From assembly GCA_026397725.1 (NCBI GenBank), contig JAPLUI010000256.1, positions 1 to 53,995 of the forward strand: a stretch of DNA of 53,995 bases, written 5' to 3'. Every line of letters begins with the position of its first letter. The stretch's first letter is position 1. This DNA is from Verrucomicrobiota bacterium (GTDB taxonomy: Bacteria > Verrucomicrobiota > Verrucomicrobiia > Verrucomicrobiales > Akkermansiaceae). Shown piece by piece: positions 33,707 to 42,714 of the stretch. The notes beneath the pieces were generated by a model. That model worked only from the letters and a program-made list of their open reading frames with translations. It was not told the DNA's origin and searched no databases. The position numbers and the translations under genes are program-made.

Positions 33707-34648
33707 GTGGGATACAACACGGGCGTGTTGATCCGAACGCATCTTGAGGAACTGCCCGCGCTGGGAACGCCATTGCACTTGGCGCTCGGCGTGTTTGACG
33801 GCATGCATGTGGGCCATCAGGCGGTGCTGGCCCGAGTGGTGGCGGCAGCGGCCCGTGACGGAGGGTTGGCCGGGGTGTTGACCTTTGATCCCCATCCGAT
33901 CCGCGTGCTCGCTCCGGCAAGCGCACCCAGCACCTTGCTCACCACCCTCGAACACAAGGCCAGGATCGTCAGCAGGCTTGGGATCGGCTTGTTCGTTCCG
34001 CTGCATTTTGATGAAACCCTGGCCCGGTTGGAGGCGACGGAGTTTCTGGCGCAACTGCTCGCCGCCCCCATTCGCACGCTGGCAGTGGGCGAGGATTGGT
34101 GCTTCGGCCGCGACCGCCGCGGCGATGTTGGATTCTTGCGGGCGCAAGCCACCCGCAGTGGTTTCGTGCTCGAGGCCGTGCCGCCAGTGATGATTGATGG
34201 CGAGCGGGTCAGCAGTACCCGCGTGCGGCAGGCGATTCGCGATGGCTCACTGGCTGCCGCCACCCGCATGCTCGGCAGGCCTTACGCCATCTCCGGCAGC
34301 GTGTTGGAGGGCCGCAAGCTGGGCCGCCAGCTTGGTTTCCCGACAGCCAATGTGGCCATTGGCGAGGTGCTGACCCCACCCGATGGCGTGTGGGCGGTCC
34401 GGGTGACGCTCAGCGATGGCAGCGTGCTTTCCGGCGTGGCCAACCTTGGCGTGCGGCCGACCGTGGATGGCGCGACAAAGTTGTTAGAGGCGCATCTTTG
34501 CGATTTTTCCGGCGATCTCTATGGTCGGGAGATCGAGGTGGCGTTGGTGAAGTTGCTGCGGGCGGAAATGAAGTTTCCCTCACTCGAGGCCCTCCGCGAG
34601 CAAATCGGGCTGGATGTTCTTGCCGCCCGCCGCTGCCTGGCGGAGTGA
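33707..34648 (+). CDS. ribF: Bifunctional riboflavin kinase/FAD synthetase
   Basis: A 313-residue protein (GTG at 33707; a second GTG at 33725 is an alternative). The N-terminal FAD synthetase has GVFDGMHVGHQ near 28 and the STRVRQAI segment near 170. The C-terminal flavokinase has GRQLGFPTANV near 205. It makes FMN and FAD from riboflavin and ATP, a housekeeping step. It lies 20 bp after the aldolase, so it is probably read from the BMC operon, though a flavin link to this BMC pathway is not known. It converges with nagA, with only 10 bp between the stops. Confidence 0.93.
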   Translation: MGYNTGVLIRTHLEELPALGTPLHLALGVFDGMHVGHQAVLARVVAAAARDGGLAGVLTFDPHPIRVLAPASAPSTLLTTLEHKARIVSRLGIGLFVPLHFDETLARLEATEFLAQLLAAPIRTLAVGEDWCFGRDRRGDVGFLRAQATRSGFVLEAVPPVMIDGERVSSTRVRQAIRDGSLAAATRMLGRPYAISGSVLEGRKLGRQLGFPTANVAIGEVLTPPDGVWAVRVTLSDGSVLSGVANLGVRPTVDGATKLLEAHLCDFSGDLYGREIEVALVKLLRAEMKFPSLEALREQIGLDVLAARRCLAE

Positions 34649-34658
34649 CGAATTCTCC

Positions 34659-35801
34659 TCAGCGCTCGGTGCCATCGACGAGGGTTTTCCAGACGGAGAA
34701 ATCCGGCTCGAGGATGACGATGTCCGCGAGGTAGCCGGGCTCGAGTTTCCCCAATCCTGCCAGGCCGAGCGAGCGGGCCTGATTCCATGAGGTGGCCTTG
34801 ACGAGCTGGTGCAGCGGCAGCGGGATGAGTGTGGCGAGGTTGCGCAGGCCCTCGTTGAAGCGCAAAGCGGACCCGGCCAGGGCGCCACCTTCCTTGAGGC
34901 GGGCGGTACCGTCCTTGACCACCACGGCGAGACCGCCAAGCGTGGTTTCCCCTTCCCCCCCGAGCCATGAGGCCGCCATCGAATCGGTGATCATCATGAG
35001 GCGCTCGATGGGCACGACTTTGAAGATGAGCCTGAGCATGTCCGGGCAGAGATGAATGGTGTCGCAGATGAGTTCGAGCATGAGGTCGTCATCGAGCATG
35101 CCAGCGCCGACCACCCCGATCTCGCGGTGGTGCAGCGGCGTCATGGCATTGCAGAAATGAGTGAGATGGGTGAGACCGGCGGCTTTGGCGGCCAGGATTT
35201 GAGCGGCGGTGGAGGAGGTGTGGGCAGCGGAACTGACGATGCCGAGTTGCTTCGCGCCATGGATCACTGCGAGCGCACCATCGACATCGGGCGCCAGCGA
35301 AACCACCAGGATTTTGGCGATGTCGTGGATGGCTTTGAGTTCATCGAGATTGGGCGGGCGCACGAACTGCGGATTTTGCGCGCCGGCGTTTTGCCGGTTG
35401 ATGAACGGCCCTTCGACATGGAGCCCGGGGGTCTTGCAGAATTCCTGATTGGCAACATACCGGGCGCACTCGGCGGCAACCTGCTCGAGATGGTCCTGTG
35501 GTTGGGTGAGAGTGGTGGGCAGCCAGGTGGTGACGCCTTCCTGCAACTTGCGCCTGGCGATGTGGCGGATCGAATCGAGCGAGCCATCGCAGACGTCGTG
35601 GTGCTCGGCACCGTGAGCATGGATGTCGATGAAGCCGGGCATCGAGATGCGGCCTGCGGCCTCAATGAGGCTATCAGCCGCCGGTGGCGGGTCGCCGGCT
35701 TGCAGCACTGCGGCAATCCTGCCGTTTTCGAGCAGCAACGTGCCGCTGTCGATTTCGAGATCCGGGGAGACAATTCGAGTGTTTCTAATCAGCGTTTTCA
35801 T
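34659..35801 (-). CDS. nagA: N-acetylglucosamine-6-phosphate deacetylase
   Basis: 380 residues (ATG 35801, MKTLIRNTRIVSP); the open frame runs on to 36464 but overlaps the PEP-CTERM gene. Amidohydrolase metal and catalytic motifs: DIHAHGAEHHD near 60, HVEGPFINRQNAG near 130, SAAHTSST, THFCNAMTPLHHR and MITDSMAA. Reaction: GlcNAc-6-phosphate to glucosamine-6-phosphate and acetate in the cytoplasm. It lies 44 bp after the PEP-CTERM gene and may be the tail of the same minus-strand transcript, giving a second link in this region to amino-sugar or glycan use. Confidence 0.92.
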   Translation of the reverse strand: MKTLIRNTRIVSPDLEIDSGTLLLENGRIAAVLQAGDPPPAADSLIEAAGRISMPGFIDIHAHGAEHHDVCDGSLDSIRHIARRKLQEGVTTWLPTTLTQPQDHLEQVAAECARYVANQEFCKTPGLHVEGPFINRQNAGAQNPQFVRPPNLDELKAIHDIAKILVVSLAPDVDGALAVIHGAKQLGIVSSAAHTSSTAAQILAAKAAGLTHLTHFCNAMTPLHHREIGVVGAGMLDDDLMLELICDTIHLCPDMLRLIFKVVPIERLMMITDSMAASWLGGEGETTLGGLAVVVKDGTARLKEGGALAGSALRFNEGLRNLATLIPLPLHQLVKATSWNQARSLGLAGLGKLEPGYLADIVILEPDFSVWKTLVDGTER

Positions 35802-35845
35802 AAACCGGCAAACAAAAGGAACACCCGGAATATCAGACAGACGGC

Positions 35846-36493
35846 TCAACGGCGGCGGCGGAGCAGGGTGCCGGCGGCACCGCAGAACACCAACAGCGCA
35901 GCGGAGGGCTCCGGGACCACGCTGAGCGAAACACTCCAGGTGTCCAGGGTGGCAATATCCCCGCCTGATAGATCCGCGACGAACAGAGTCCAGTTGCCAT
36001 CCGCAACCTGGCCGGTGAAGCCGGATAGATACAGGCTGCGCGGCGAACCGTCGGTGACCAGGTCCGGATCGGCGGCGCGGGCGTCGGGCTGATAGGTGCC
36101 GCTGGCGAGCGCGCCGAAGGTGCCGGAGATGGCGGTGTGGATGTCCGCCGGGGCGGCATCGGCGAAGCGGACTTGCATGCCACTGGAGGCCGCGCCGGCG
36201 GGATCGGCTGCCGTGCGGCCGGGGCGGTTCAACAAGACGCTGATGACGCCGTTGTGTTCGAGGTAGGCATAGAGGTCGCCGTTCCAGCCATTCCGGGTGG
36301 TTAGGACAAGCTCCAGGTCGGTGATGGTCTGACCACCGCCGGCGACGGCGAGGATCGAGACCATGCCGCTGGCGTCGTTGTCGGGAACTGCGGTGTTCAC
36401 CAGTTTGCTGAAGACCAGCGTGGTGGCCGCAGTGGCCCCACCCGGGGCGAAGATCAGGGCGCATGCCGAGAGAGGAAGCAGGGTAAATTTCAT
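35846..36493 (-). CDS. PEP-CTERM protein with proprotein-convertase P-like domain
   Basis: A 215-residue exported protein: signal MKFTLLPLSACALIFAPGG, a jelly-roll resembling the P domain (GMVSILAVAGG, DLELVLTTRNGWNGDLYAYL, GNWTLFVADLSGGD, LDTWSVSL) and a PEP-CTERM tail (VPEP, hydrophobic helix, RRRR). The P domain here has no protease attached, so a binding or structural role is more likely. It starts 43 bp after the arylsulfotransferase-like gene. Confidence 0.8.
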   Translation of the reverse strand: MKFTLLPLSACALIFAPGGATAATTLVFSKLVNTAVPDNDASGMVSILAVAGGGQTITDLELVLTTRNGWNGDLYAYLEHNGVISVLLNRPGRTAADPAGAASSGMQVRFADAAPADIHTAISGTFGALASGTYQPDARAADPDLVTDGSPRSLYLSGFTGQVADGNWTLFVADLSGGDIATLDTWSVSLSVVPEPSAALLVFCGAAGTLLRRRR

Positions 36494-36536
36494 CGGTGAT
36501 AGTTGGTTTGAATTGGAATTGGAAAACTAGGCTGGG

Positions 36537-39218
36537 TCAGTTGGCTTGGGTGCGATAGAAGCCCTGCAACAGCGGGGGCGCGGGGTCGGTGAACGGAATT
36601 TTGCCATCAGCCCCGGCGGTGACGGTGGCAAGGTCGCTCCAACTGCTCATGTCGGTACTTCGCTGGATGACATAGGAACGTCCCGGAATCCCCCGGAACA
36701 CCATTTCGGCCTTGCCGCCGTGCAGGGTGAAGTCGGTTAGGTTCTGGCCCAACGCAGCCATTCCGGCAGGCGCGTCCGTCACGGTAATGGTGACGGTTCC
36801 CCGCGCGTTTGCGCCACGGGCGTCGGTGAGTTCCACCTCGAAGGTGTCGGTTCCGACAAAGCCAAGTGGCGGAGTGTAGTTGACGGTGCCCGCCAGGGCC
36901 ACCGTGCCGCCCTGCGCGCTGGGACCGAAGGCTCGGGTCAGGCTCACCGCATCGCCGTCCGCATCGCTGGCGCGTGCCAGCAGCTTGGTTGGATAGATCG
37001 CGAGCGGTTCGTCAACCATGGTGCTCAGCCGGTAGCCGGAGAACGCCGGGGCCTGGTTGACCACCGGTCCATCAATGCCGAAGACCGCGTCACTGTCATC
37101 GAACAGCGCCGCATTGCCAGAGCTGCTGATCCTGATGGAATAATCGCTGCCGGGGACCAGGGTCAGCTCGGCTTCCCACTCATAGGCGCCCGCATTGGCC
37201 GTCGTGGCGAGCGACTTCAGAAAGACGCCGCCCTGGTAAAGATCGATCACAACCCGTTCGGCGACATTGTCGTTCCAGCGGATGAAGTACTTCAGTCCCC
37301 GCCGCCAGCCCTCGTTGCCGTTGGGTGCCGTCACCTGGATGCGCGGCGCCACCGTCCTGAACGAGGCGCTGGCCCAGGCGCCGGTGCCGCCATCGTTAGA
37401 AACCCTGACGCGCCAGTAATAAGGGGTGTCGGCGGCCACGCTCGCAAGGGTATAAGTCATCACAGTCAGACCGCTCTGATCCACGACCGGGCTGGTGAAG
37501 CCCGGATCCGTGGCCACCTGCAGTTGATATGAAGCGGCAAAACCCTTGGGCGTCCACTCGAACACGACGGGCTGCGCCTGGTTGACGGTGCCCAGGGTGG
37601 CCTGCCCGAACAAAATCGGTGGCAGCGGGATTTCCGGCAGGTCGGGATAGGTGAAGATGAACTCGCCGAGGCCGGTGGTGGATACCTGCAATTTCCCGGT
37701 GGCCGGATCATACACGGTCGGCAGCGGGACAAACACGCTCGCCGCAGTGGCACGCTGATAGATGGTCAACGCGGCAGGATCGCGGTACAACGGGGTGTCG
37801 AAGCAGAAATCATTCGGCGGCAGATCGAAGCTGAGGTCGGCGGCCAGCGTGTCGATGCCGGTGCCCGCGAGGGTCACCCGCTCCACCAGCACCTGCGGCG
37901 CTTTGCCGGGGAACTTCGGCAGGCGCACGGCATCGTCGTGGCGGCTGACGATCAGTTCATTGGCCGCCGGGCCGCTCAGGCTGTTGACCTGCACCGAGAC
38001 GCCCGAGTTGACTGCGGCGTACCCTTGGCCCGCGACAATCCCCGGATGAACATCCGAATGGACCAGGTCGGTGGTGTTCCATACTTTCTTGATCAAAATC
38101 GACTGGGCCTTGAAGCCAGGGGCGGACAATTCAAACACCACTTCCTTCCGCGCGTTGATTTCCGTTAGAACAGGCCCGGTGCCCTGCTGGGCGGCGGAGA
38201 ACCAACCGATGAGGGTATTGCCGTTGCGAAACCGTTGGACCGAGCCTTCGCTGGGGGAAAACACGTCAGGGCTGTGCCGGTATTCCCAGACCAGCGTGGC
38301 GGTCATATTGACCTCATCGAGATGATATTCGATAACTCGTGAGTAGGTCCGTGGGGTTGGCGTGTTGGTCCCGCTCATCTGAATCGTGCCGTTATCGAAA
38401 AACAGGAGGTTGCCGTTGATCAAACGGTGCATCTGGTGCTCGCCGATGAAGTAATAAGGAGCGTTTTCCGGGTGTTCGCCGATGAATGTGAAGTCACTGT
38501 GCTTGCCGCCGAGACGCCAGATGATTTCGCCCGTGGTCCGGCTGACCTTCACAATCTGGCACAGGGTACGCAGGGAAATCAGAAAATTGTTATCCAGCGG
38601 GTCGAGGGCAACCGTGTTGATGTGGTTCAGGTCCACGGACGCGCCATTGATGACCGCGAGCGAGTCGGTGATCGGAATGTGGTCCAAGGCCCGCCACTGG
38701 AAGACGATCTGCTTATTGGCGTCAATTTCCTGAATGACCGCGCTGTCCAGCACCGCATCCGGTCTTCCTCCCGGGAAATACTGACTCATGTCCACCGAGC
38801 GTTTTTCGCCAGCCATGATCAGGGCGTGCCCGTTGGGAAGAACATCCACATCGTGGCCGTTGAAGCCGCCGCCGGTGGCGTTGTTGAAGGAATCCTTCAC
38901 CGTAAACGACTCGTCCTTGAGATCCCACCCCGTATTGGTTTTTTCGGCAATGAAGCCGCAGGGGGTCACCGCCCGCCACAGCACGGTTGACTTGTTATAA
39001 TAGATGGGGACCCCCGCGTTATCGAGGACCACGTTGTAGCAAATGGGCGAGTTCCCGGGCCGGCCCAGGGTGCCGATGAAGCTACCCGGTGCCACCGGCC
39101 CGCTGCCGGTGACCACCAGATTCGGAAAATCCGCCGGCAGTGCCGCGGTCACGGTCGTGGCGGCACCCAGTGGCGCCAGCACGGATAAACATAACATACC
39201 CAGTTTTTTCATGTTCAT
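36537..39218 (-). CDS. Exported arylsulfotransferase-like protein with FN3/Ig domains
   Basis: 893 residues (ATG 39218, MNMKKLGMLC, with GGAAG upstream; Met 39248 is an alternative). Signal 1-30. The beta-propeller (about 50-395) has features of the ASST family: GHDVDVLPNGHAL, NHINTVALD (His/Asn pair), SLRTLCQIVKV (Arg), GEIIWRLGG and GEHQMHRLINGNLLFFDNG. After that come an Ig-like stretch, an FN3-like domain (about 545-630), a Ser-Thr-rich glycosyl-phosphatidyl-inositol-anchored-like domain and a cadherin-like Ig domain (about 720-820), then a verrucomicrobial C-terminal domain. ASST enzymes move sulfate between phenolic compounds; whether this one does is not known. Follows its larger paralogue by 52 bp. 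Confidence 0.75.
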   Translation of the reverse strand: MNMKKLGMLCLSVLAPLGAATTVTAALPADFPNLVVTGSGPVAPGSFIGTLGRPGNSPICYNVVLDNAGVPIYYNKSTVLWRAVTPCGFIAEKTNTGWDLKDESFTVKDSFNNATGGGFNGHDVDVLPNGHALIMAGEKRSVDMSQYFPGGRPDAVLDSAVIQEIDANKQIVFQWRALDHIPITDSLAVINGASVDLNHINTVALDPLDNNFLISLRTLCQIVKVSRTTGEIIWRLGGKHSDFTFIGEHPENAPYYFIGEHQMHRLINGNLLFFDNGTIQMSGTNTPTPRTYSRVIEYHLDEVNMTATLVWEYRHSPDVFSPSEGSVQRFRNGNTLIGWFSAAQQGTGPVLTEINARKEVVFELSAPGFKAQSILIKKVWNTTDLVHSDVHPGIVAGQGYAAVNSGVSVQVNSLSGPAANELIVSRHDDAVRLPKFPGKAPQVLVERVTLAGTGIDTLAADLSFDLPPNDFCFDTPLYRDPAALTIYQRATAASVFVPLPTVYDPATGKLQVSTTGLGEFIFTYPDLPEIPLPPILFGQATLGTVNQAQPVVFEWTPKGFAASYQLQVATDPGFTSPVVDQSGLTVMTYTLASVAADTPYYWRVRVSNDGGTGAWASASFRTVAPRIQVTAPNGNEGWRRGLKYFIRWNDNVAERVVIDLYQGGVFLKSLATTANAGAYEWEAELTLVPGSDYSIRISSSGNAALFDDSDAVFGIDGPVVNQAPAFSGYRLSTMVDEPLAIYPTKLLARASDADGDAVSLTRAFGPSAQGGTVALAGTVNYTPPLGFVGTDTFEVELTDARGANARGTVTITVTDAPAGMAALGQNLTDFTLHGGKAEMVFRGIPGRSYVIQRSTDMSSWSDLATVTAGADGKIPFTDPAPPLLQGFYRTQAN

Positions 39219-39270
39219 AATTTTGCTTCCATTTCTTGTTATACCCATACCTAACAGATCATCGCGCGGT

Positions 39271-42200
39271 TCAGGGGCTGCCGGACCAGTTGTCACCCAG
39301 CATCCCGAAGTCCTTGAAGTCCACCTTCCCGTCGCCATTCAGATCCGACGTCAGGCCCGACTGTTGTTTGCGCCACTCGGTGGTCATCACCTTCAGATCG
39401 AGCAAGTCCACCTTGCCGTCCTCGTTGAAGTCGCCCGGCGGCGGGTTGAAGAGCGAGACATTGTCAAGGAAGAAGGTTCTGGTCGAGGTTGCCATGTTGA
39501 AAACCACCTGGGAACTGAAATCCGACGCGCTCGCCATCGTGAAGACGTACCGGAAGTGCTTCTTGGTCGGGTCGGCGCTGATGGAAGAAGAGCCGAGGCC
39601 GCTGTAGTTGCTGTTGGAAGCACTGGTTACCTTGGCGTCGATGGTGCGCGTCCCGCTGCTCGTCCAGGCGTCAAACTCAAAGACATATCTTTTTCCTTGG
39701 ACCAACGGAATGCCCGTCTGCTTCAACTGGACATTGGTGACGGTGGTGCTGCTCGTGGAAATAGCGAAACTGCTGATGCCACCGGTGACGGTCCAGGTCG
39801 CGGCGGCCGTCCCGGCGACCGTCCAGGTCCAGGCCGTCTTGGCGGCGGTGAAATCGCCGTTGGTGACCATGTTCTGGCCGGGTTTGATGATGTTGACGAC
39901 GAGGCTTTCCTCGTTGGAATAGGCGCCTTCGACCTCATCCACGTCCACGGCGCTGACGCGGAAGTAATAGCGCTGGCCATTCGTCAGGTTGGTGAGATTT
40001 GCCATCGTCGTGGCGGCGGTGGCCAGCAGGGTGGTCGGCTGCGGTGAGGTGCCGCCGTAAATGCGGTAGAAGGCGACGTTGGTGTCGCCGAACTGGTTGA
40101 AGAGCAGCGTCACGTTGTCGGGATAGGCCTCCAGGATCAGATAGGGTTTGAGGGCGACTCCTTGCCAAGGGCAGCGCCAGACGCGGTAGGCCTCGAATTG
40201 GTCCACCCAGTTCATCTCGAAGGCCTTGGTGCCGTCGGGGCGGACCTCGGTGAGTTTGGGCAGATTGCCGACGGCCCAGTTGATCAGGGTGTTGCCGTTG
40301 GGCAGGCGTTGCGCGTTGCCCATGTAATGGGAGTAGAGGCTCGTCGTCGGGCTCGCCGGGTATTGCCAGACGACGGTGGCCGTCTTGGTGACGGGATTCA
40401 ACTCGTATTCGACGGCACGCGAGACCTGGGGGCTGTGCCCGTCGCCGTTGTCAAAGAGTGTGTAGCGGTTGCTGCCGAGGGGGCGGATGGCATGCTGGTT
40501 GCGCGGCCCGGCCAGCGGATCATTGAGATAGGTGAATTGATTGTGGGTGCCGCCGAGCCGCCAGATGATCTCGCCGGAGTCCCGGTTGATCTTGGTCACC
40601 TCACTCGTGTTGCGGCTGGACAGCAGCAGGTGCCCGTCGCTATCCACCGCGATCGCATTCATGTGGGAAAAATCCCCGGGATTCGTGGTCGTGACGACGT
40701 ACTGCTGGCTCGCAATATCAAGGTGGTCCCATGACCGCCACTGGAAGATCAACTCGTCGGCCGGAGTGAACTGTTGGATGACTTGTTCGATGACGGAGGC
40801 GGAGGAATTGCCCCCGGCCACGTACCGGCTCATGTCCACGGGGTTGGAGCGCAAGCCGATGAGAAAATACGTGCCATCCGCCATCACGTGCAGTTCGTGT
40901 TCGTCCACGGTGTAACCGTTGGCGGCCCAGTAACTGGCAACCTCCTCATAGTGGTGGTTGAGGCCGACGAAGCGCATGCCGCCGGTGCGGGCCACCATGG
41001 TCAGCATGCCGTTGGGTTGCACTTTCATGTCGCGGCGTTCGTCGGGCATCCGCTGGTACCAGACGGGCGAGCCGCTGTTATTGAAAATGACGTTGAAGCA
41101 CTGCCCGCTGCCGCCCCGGTTATCGATGAAGATCAAACCCGCATCCGGGTTGTTGTTGGTGGTGATGCTGATATGCGGGAAGTTGCTGGGGACTGACACG
41201 CCGTTAGGCATGATGCCGGTCTTGCCGGGGGCCGCCGCCGGCAGGGTGCCAAGGGGGCCGCCGGGGTCCTTGACGGGAGTCTCAGGCGCCGCCGGGATTG
41301 GGTTGACGTCAACGCTCGGCGCGGGATTGGCCGCGACCGCGTTCGGGGCGGGTGCCGGTGGGGCCGAGCTGCCGCCCGTCCAAGGCGACAGCACCCACCC
41401 CGGAATGACCTGGGAAGGTGCGGTGGTGGCTTGCCCGGGTTTCGCCCACCCGACCGCGAGGTTGTCGCCGCCACCTTCCTCCTTTTGCAGGGCCTCGATG
41501 TAGTATTTTTGTCCCGCGATCAGATTGATCGCCGCGGATTTCTGTGCGGTGTAGCCGTCCCATTGCTGGGCGCTGGTCCAACCGGGCACATAGGCGATCC
41601 GGGATTTGTTGGCCGGATCGGCATTGGTGCTCAGCCACAGCTCGCCGTTGTCATCGGTGGCAATCCAGAACACATAACTTCCCGTGGTGGGCGCGGTGAT
41701 GAAGCCCCGCACCCGGGTGCCGTATTGCTCCGCCCAATCCGTCGGAGCCTCAAAACTGGCGAGTTGACTGCTGCCGGTGGGATTGTTCGGATAATTGGCA
41801 TGGGTCGTCAGGGCGCTCACGGCAGTGCCGGGGATGCCGGTCCAGTATTCGCGCAGGATCGAGCCGGTGGGTTCAATGAACGCGAGTTCCGCCACTTGGA
41901 CTGCGCTCGCGGTGGTGGCATTGGCGACCCTGGTGATTTCCAAGCGATAGCCCCGGTAGTCCGTCGTGTTGGAGAAAAAGAAGGTGATTTTCTGCCGGCG
42001 GGTGGCGAAGGTCTGGCCGGTCCGCGTGTCTAACAATGTCAGGCCGCCAGCCGCAGTCACGCCGTAGAACCGCCAGTCCTTGGGATCACGCTCGGGGGCG
42101 TCATTGGCCGAGGTGATGGCGTACTGATTCACCATGTGGGTCTCGATGCCGGGGTAAGCATACTGGATCCAACTGAAATTCGCGCTGCCGTTAGGAACCA

Positions 42201-42696
42201 CCAGATCCACCCATTTGGTGGTGGCATCGCCGTCAAAGGCATGGTCCTTGGTTCCATCCGGCGGATTCTCACCGCGGGCGGTAACCGCAGGAGGATCCGG
42301 CAGGTGGTGGGCAATCACGAACTGGTACTGATAGGGTTGGACGGCACCCGTGGGCGTCTGAGGCGCCAAGGTCACCGTGACCAGTTCGTTCGCCTGGAAA
42401 TCCGCGGACATCTGGAAGATGACGGTGCGATTGTCACTGGCAATCTTGGTTAGGCCCGCATGAATGCCACTGCTGGCACCGGTCACCTGGATGAACTGTG
42501 CCAGGTTGGTGACCACGGATGGCGCAACATCCTTGAAGCGCACCAGCACAAACCTCGTCTGCGGCGAGGTGTATTCCGCCCCCGGCGACGGCGACAGATA
42601 CAGGTAACCCAGGTTGCGATACTCACCCGTGTCGGCAAGGCCCCACGCCGCCGCCAAGAGCCACGCGGTTACTGCCAGAATGATGCTCTTGTTCAT
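39271..42696 (-). CDS. Exported arylsulfotransferase-like protein with discoidin, PA14 and dockerin
   Basis: A 1,141-residue protein. Order by eye: signal (1-21), Ig-like (25-125), discoidin-like (130-275), PA14 (275-435), Pro/Ala linker, arylsulfotransferase propeller (505-855), FN3 (860-950), CBM-like sandwich (955-1080) and a dockerin (1085-1141) with two calcium loops, DFNEDGKVDLLDLKVM and DLNGDGKVDFKDFGML. Propeller residues match ASST: FSHMNAIAVD, LLSSRNTSEVTKI, GEIIWRLGG and RNQHAIRP, i.e. the His, Asn, Arg and His positions. The dockerin suggests docking to a cohesin, which is not in the window. Starts 18 bp after the upstream gene. Confidence 0.78.
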   Translation of the reverse strand: MNKSIILAVTAWLLAAAWGLADTGEYRNLGYLYLSPSPGAEYTSPQTRFVLVRFKDVAPSVVTNLAQFIQVTGASSGIHAGLTKIASDNRTVIFQMSADFQANELVTVTLAPQTPTGAVQPYQYQFVIAHHLPDPPAVTARGENPPDGTKDHAFDGDATTKWVDLVVPNGSANFSWIQYAYPGIETHMVNQYAITSANDAPERDPKDWRFYGVTAAGGLTLLDTRTGQTFATRRQKITFFFSNTTDYRGYRLEITRVANATTASAVQVAELAFIEPTGSILREYWTGIPGTAVSALTTHANYPNNPTGSSQLASFEAPTDWAEQYGTRVRGFITAPTTGSYVFWIATDDNGELWLSTNADPANKSRIAYVPGWTSAQQWDGYTAQKSAAINLIAGQKYYIEALQKEEGGGDNLAVGWAKPGQATTAPSQVIPGWVLSPWTGGSSAPPAPAPNAVAANPAPSVDVNPIPAAPETPVKDPGGPLGTLPAAAPGKTGIMPNGVSVPSNFPHISITTNNNPDAGLIFIDNRGGSGQCFNVIFNNSGSPVWYQRMPDERRDMKVQPNGMLTMVARTGGMRFVGLNHHYEEVASYWAANGYTVDEHELHVMADGTYFLIGLRSNPVDMSRYVAGGNSSASVIEQVIQQFTPADELIFQWRSWDHLDIASQQYVVTTTNPGDFSHMNAIAVDSDGHLLLSSRNTSEVTKINRDSGEIIWRLGGTHNQFTYLNDPLAGPRNQHAIRPLGSNRYTLFDNGDGHSPQVSRAVEYELNPVTKTATVVWQYPASPTTSLYSHYMGNAQRLPNGNTLINWAVGNLPKLTEVRPDGTKAFEMNWVDQFEAYRVWRCPWQGVALKPYLILEAYPDNVTLLFNQFGDTNVAFYRIYGGTSPQPTTLLATAATTMANLTNLTNGQRYYFRVSAVDVDEVEGAYSNEESLVVNIIKPGQNMVTNGDFTAAKTAWTWTVAGTAAATWTVTGGISSFAISTSSTTVTNVQLKQTGIPLVQGKRYVFEFDAWTSSGTRTIDAKVTSASNSNYSGLGSSSISADPTKKHFRYVFTMASASDFSSQVVFNMATSTRTFFLDNVSLFNPPPGDFNEDGKVDLLDLKVMTTEWRKQQSGLTSDLNGDGKVDFKDFGMLGDNWSGSP

Positions 42697-42714
42697 GGGT
42701 GACTGATAGAAAAT

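Noticed and set aside
32559..33926. A 455-codon minus-strand open frame opposite aldolase and ribF
   Set aside because: It spans two convincing plus-strand genes and has no family-like motifs.
35802..36464. Upstream extension of the nagA open frame
   Set aside because: It overlaps the PEP-CTERM gene in another frame on the same strand; NagA proteins begin near the Met at 35801.
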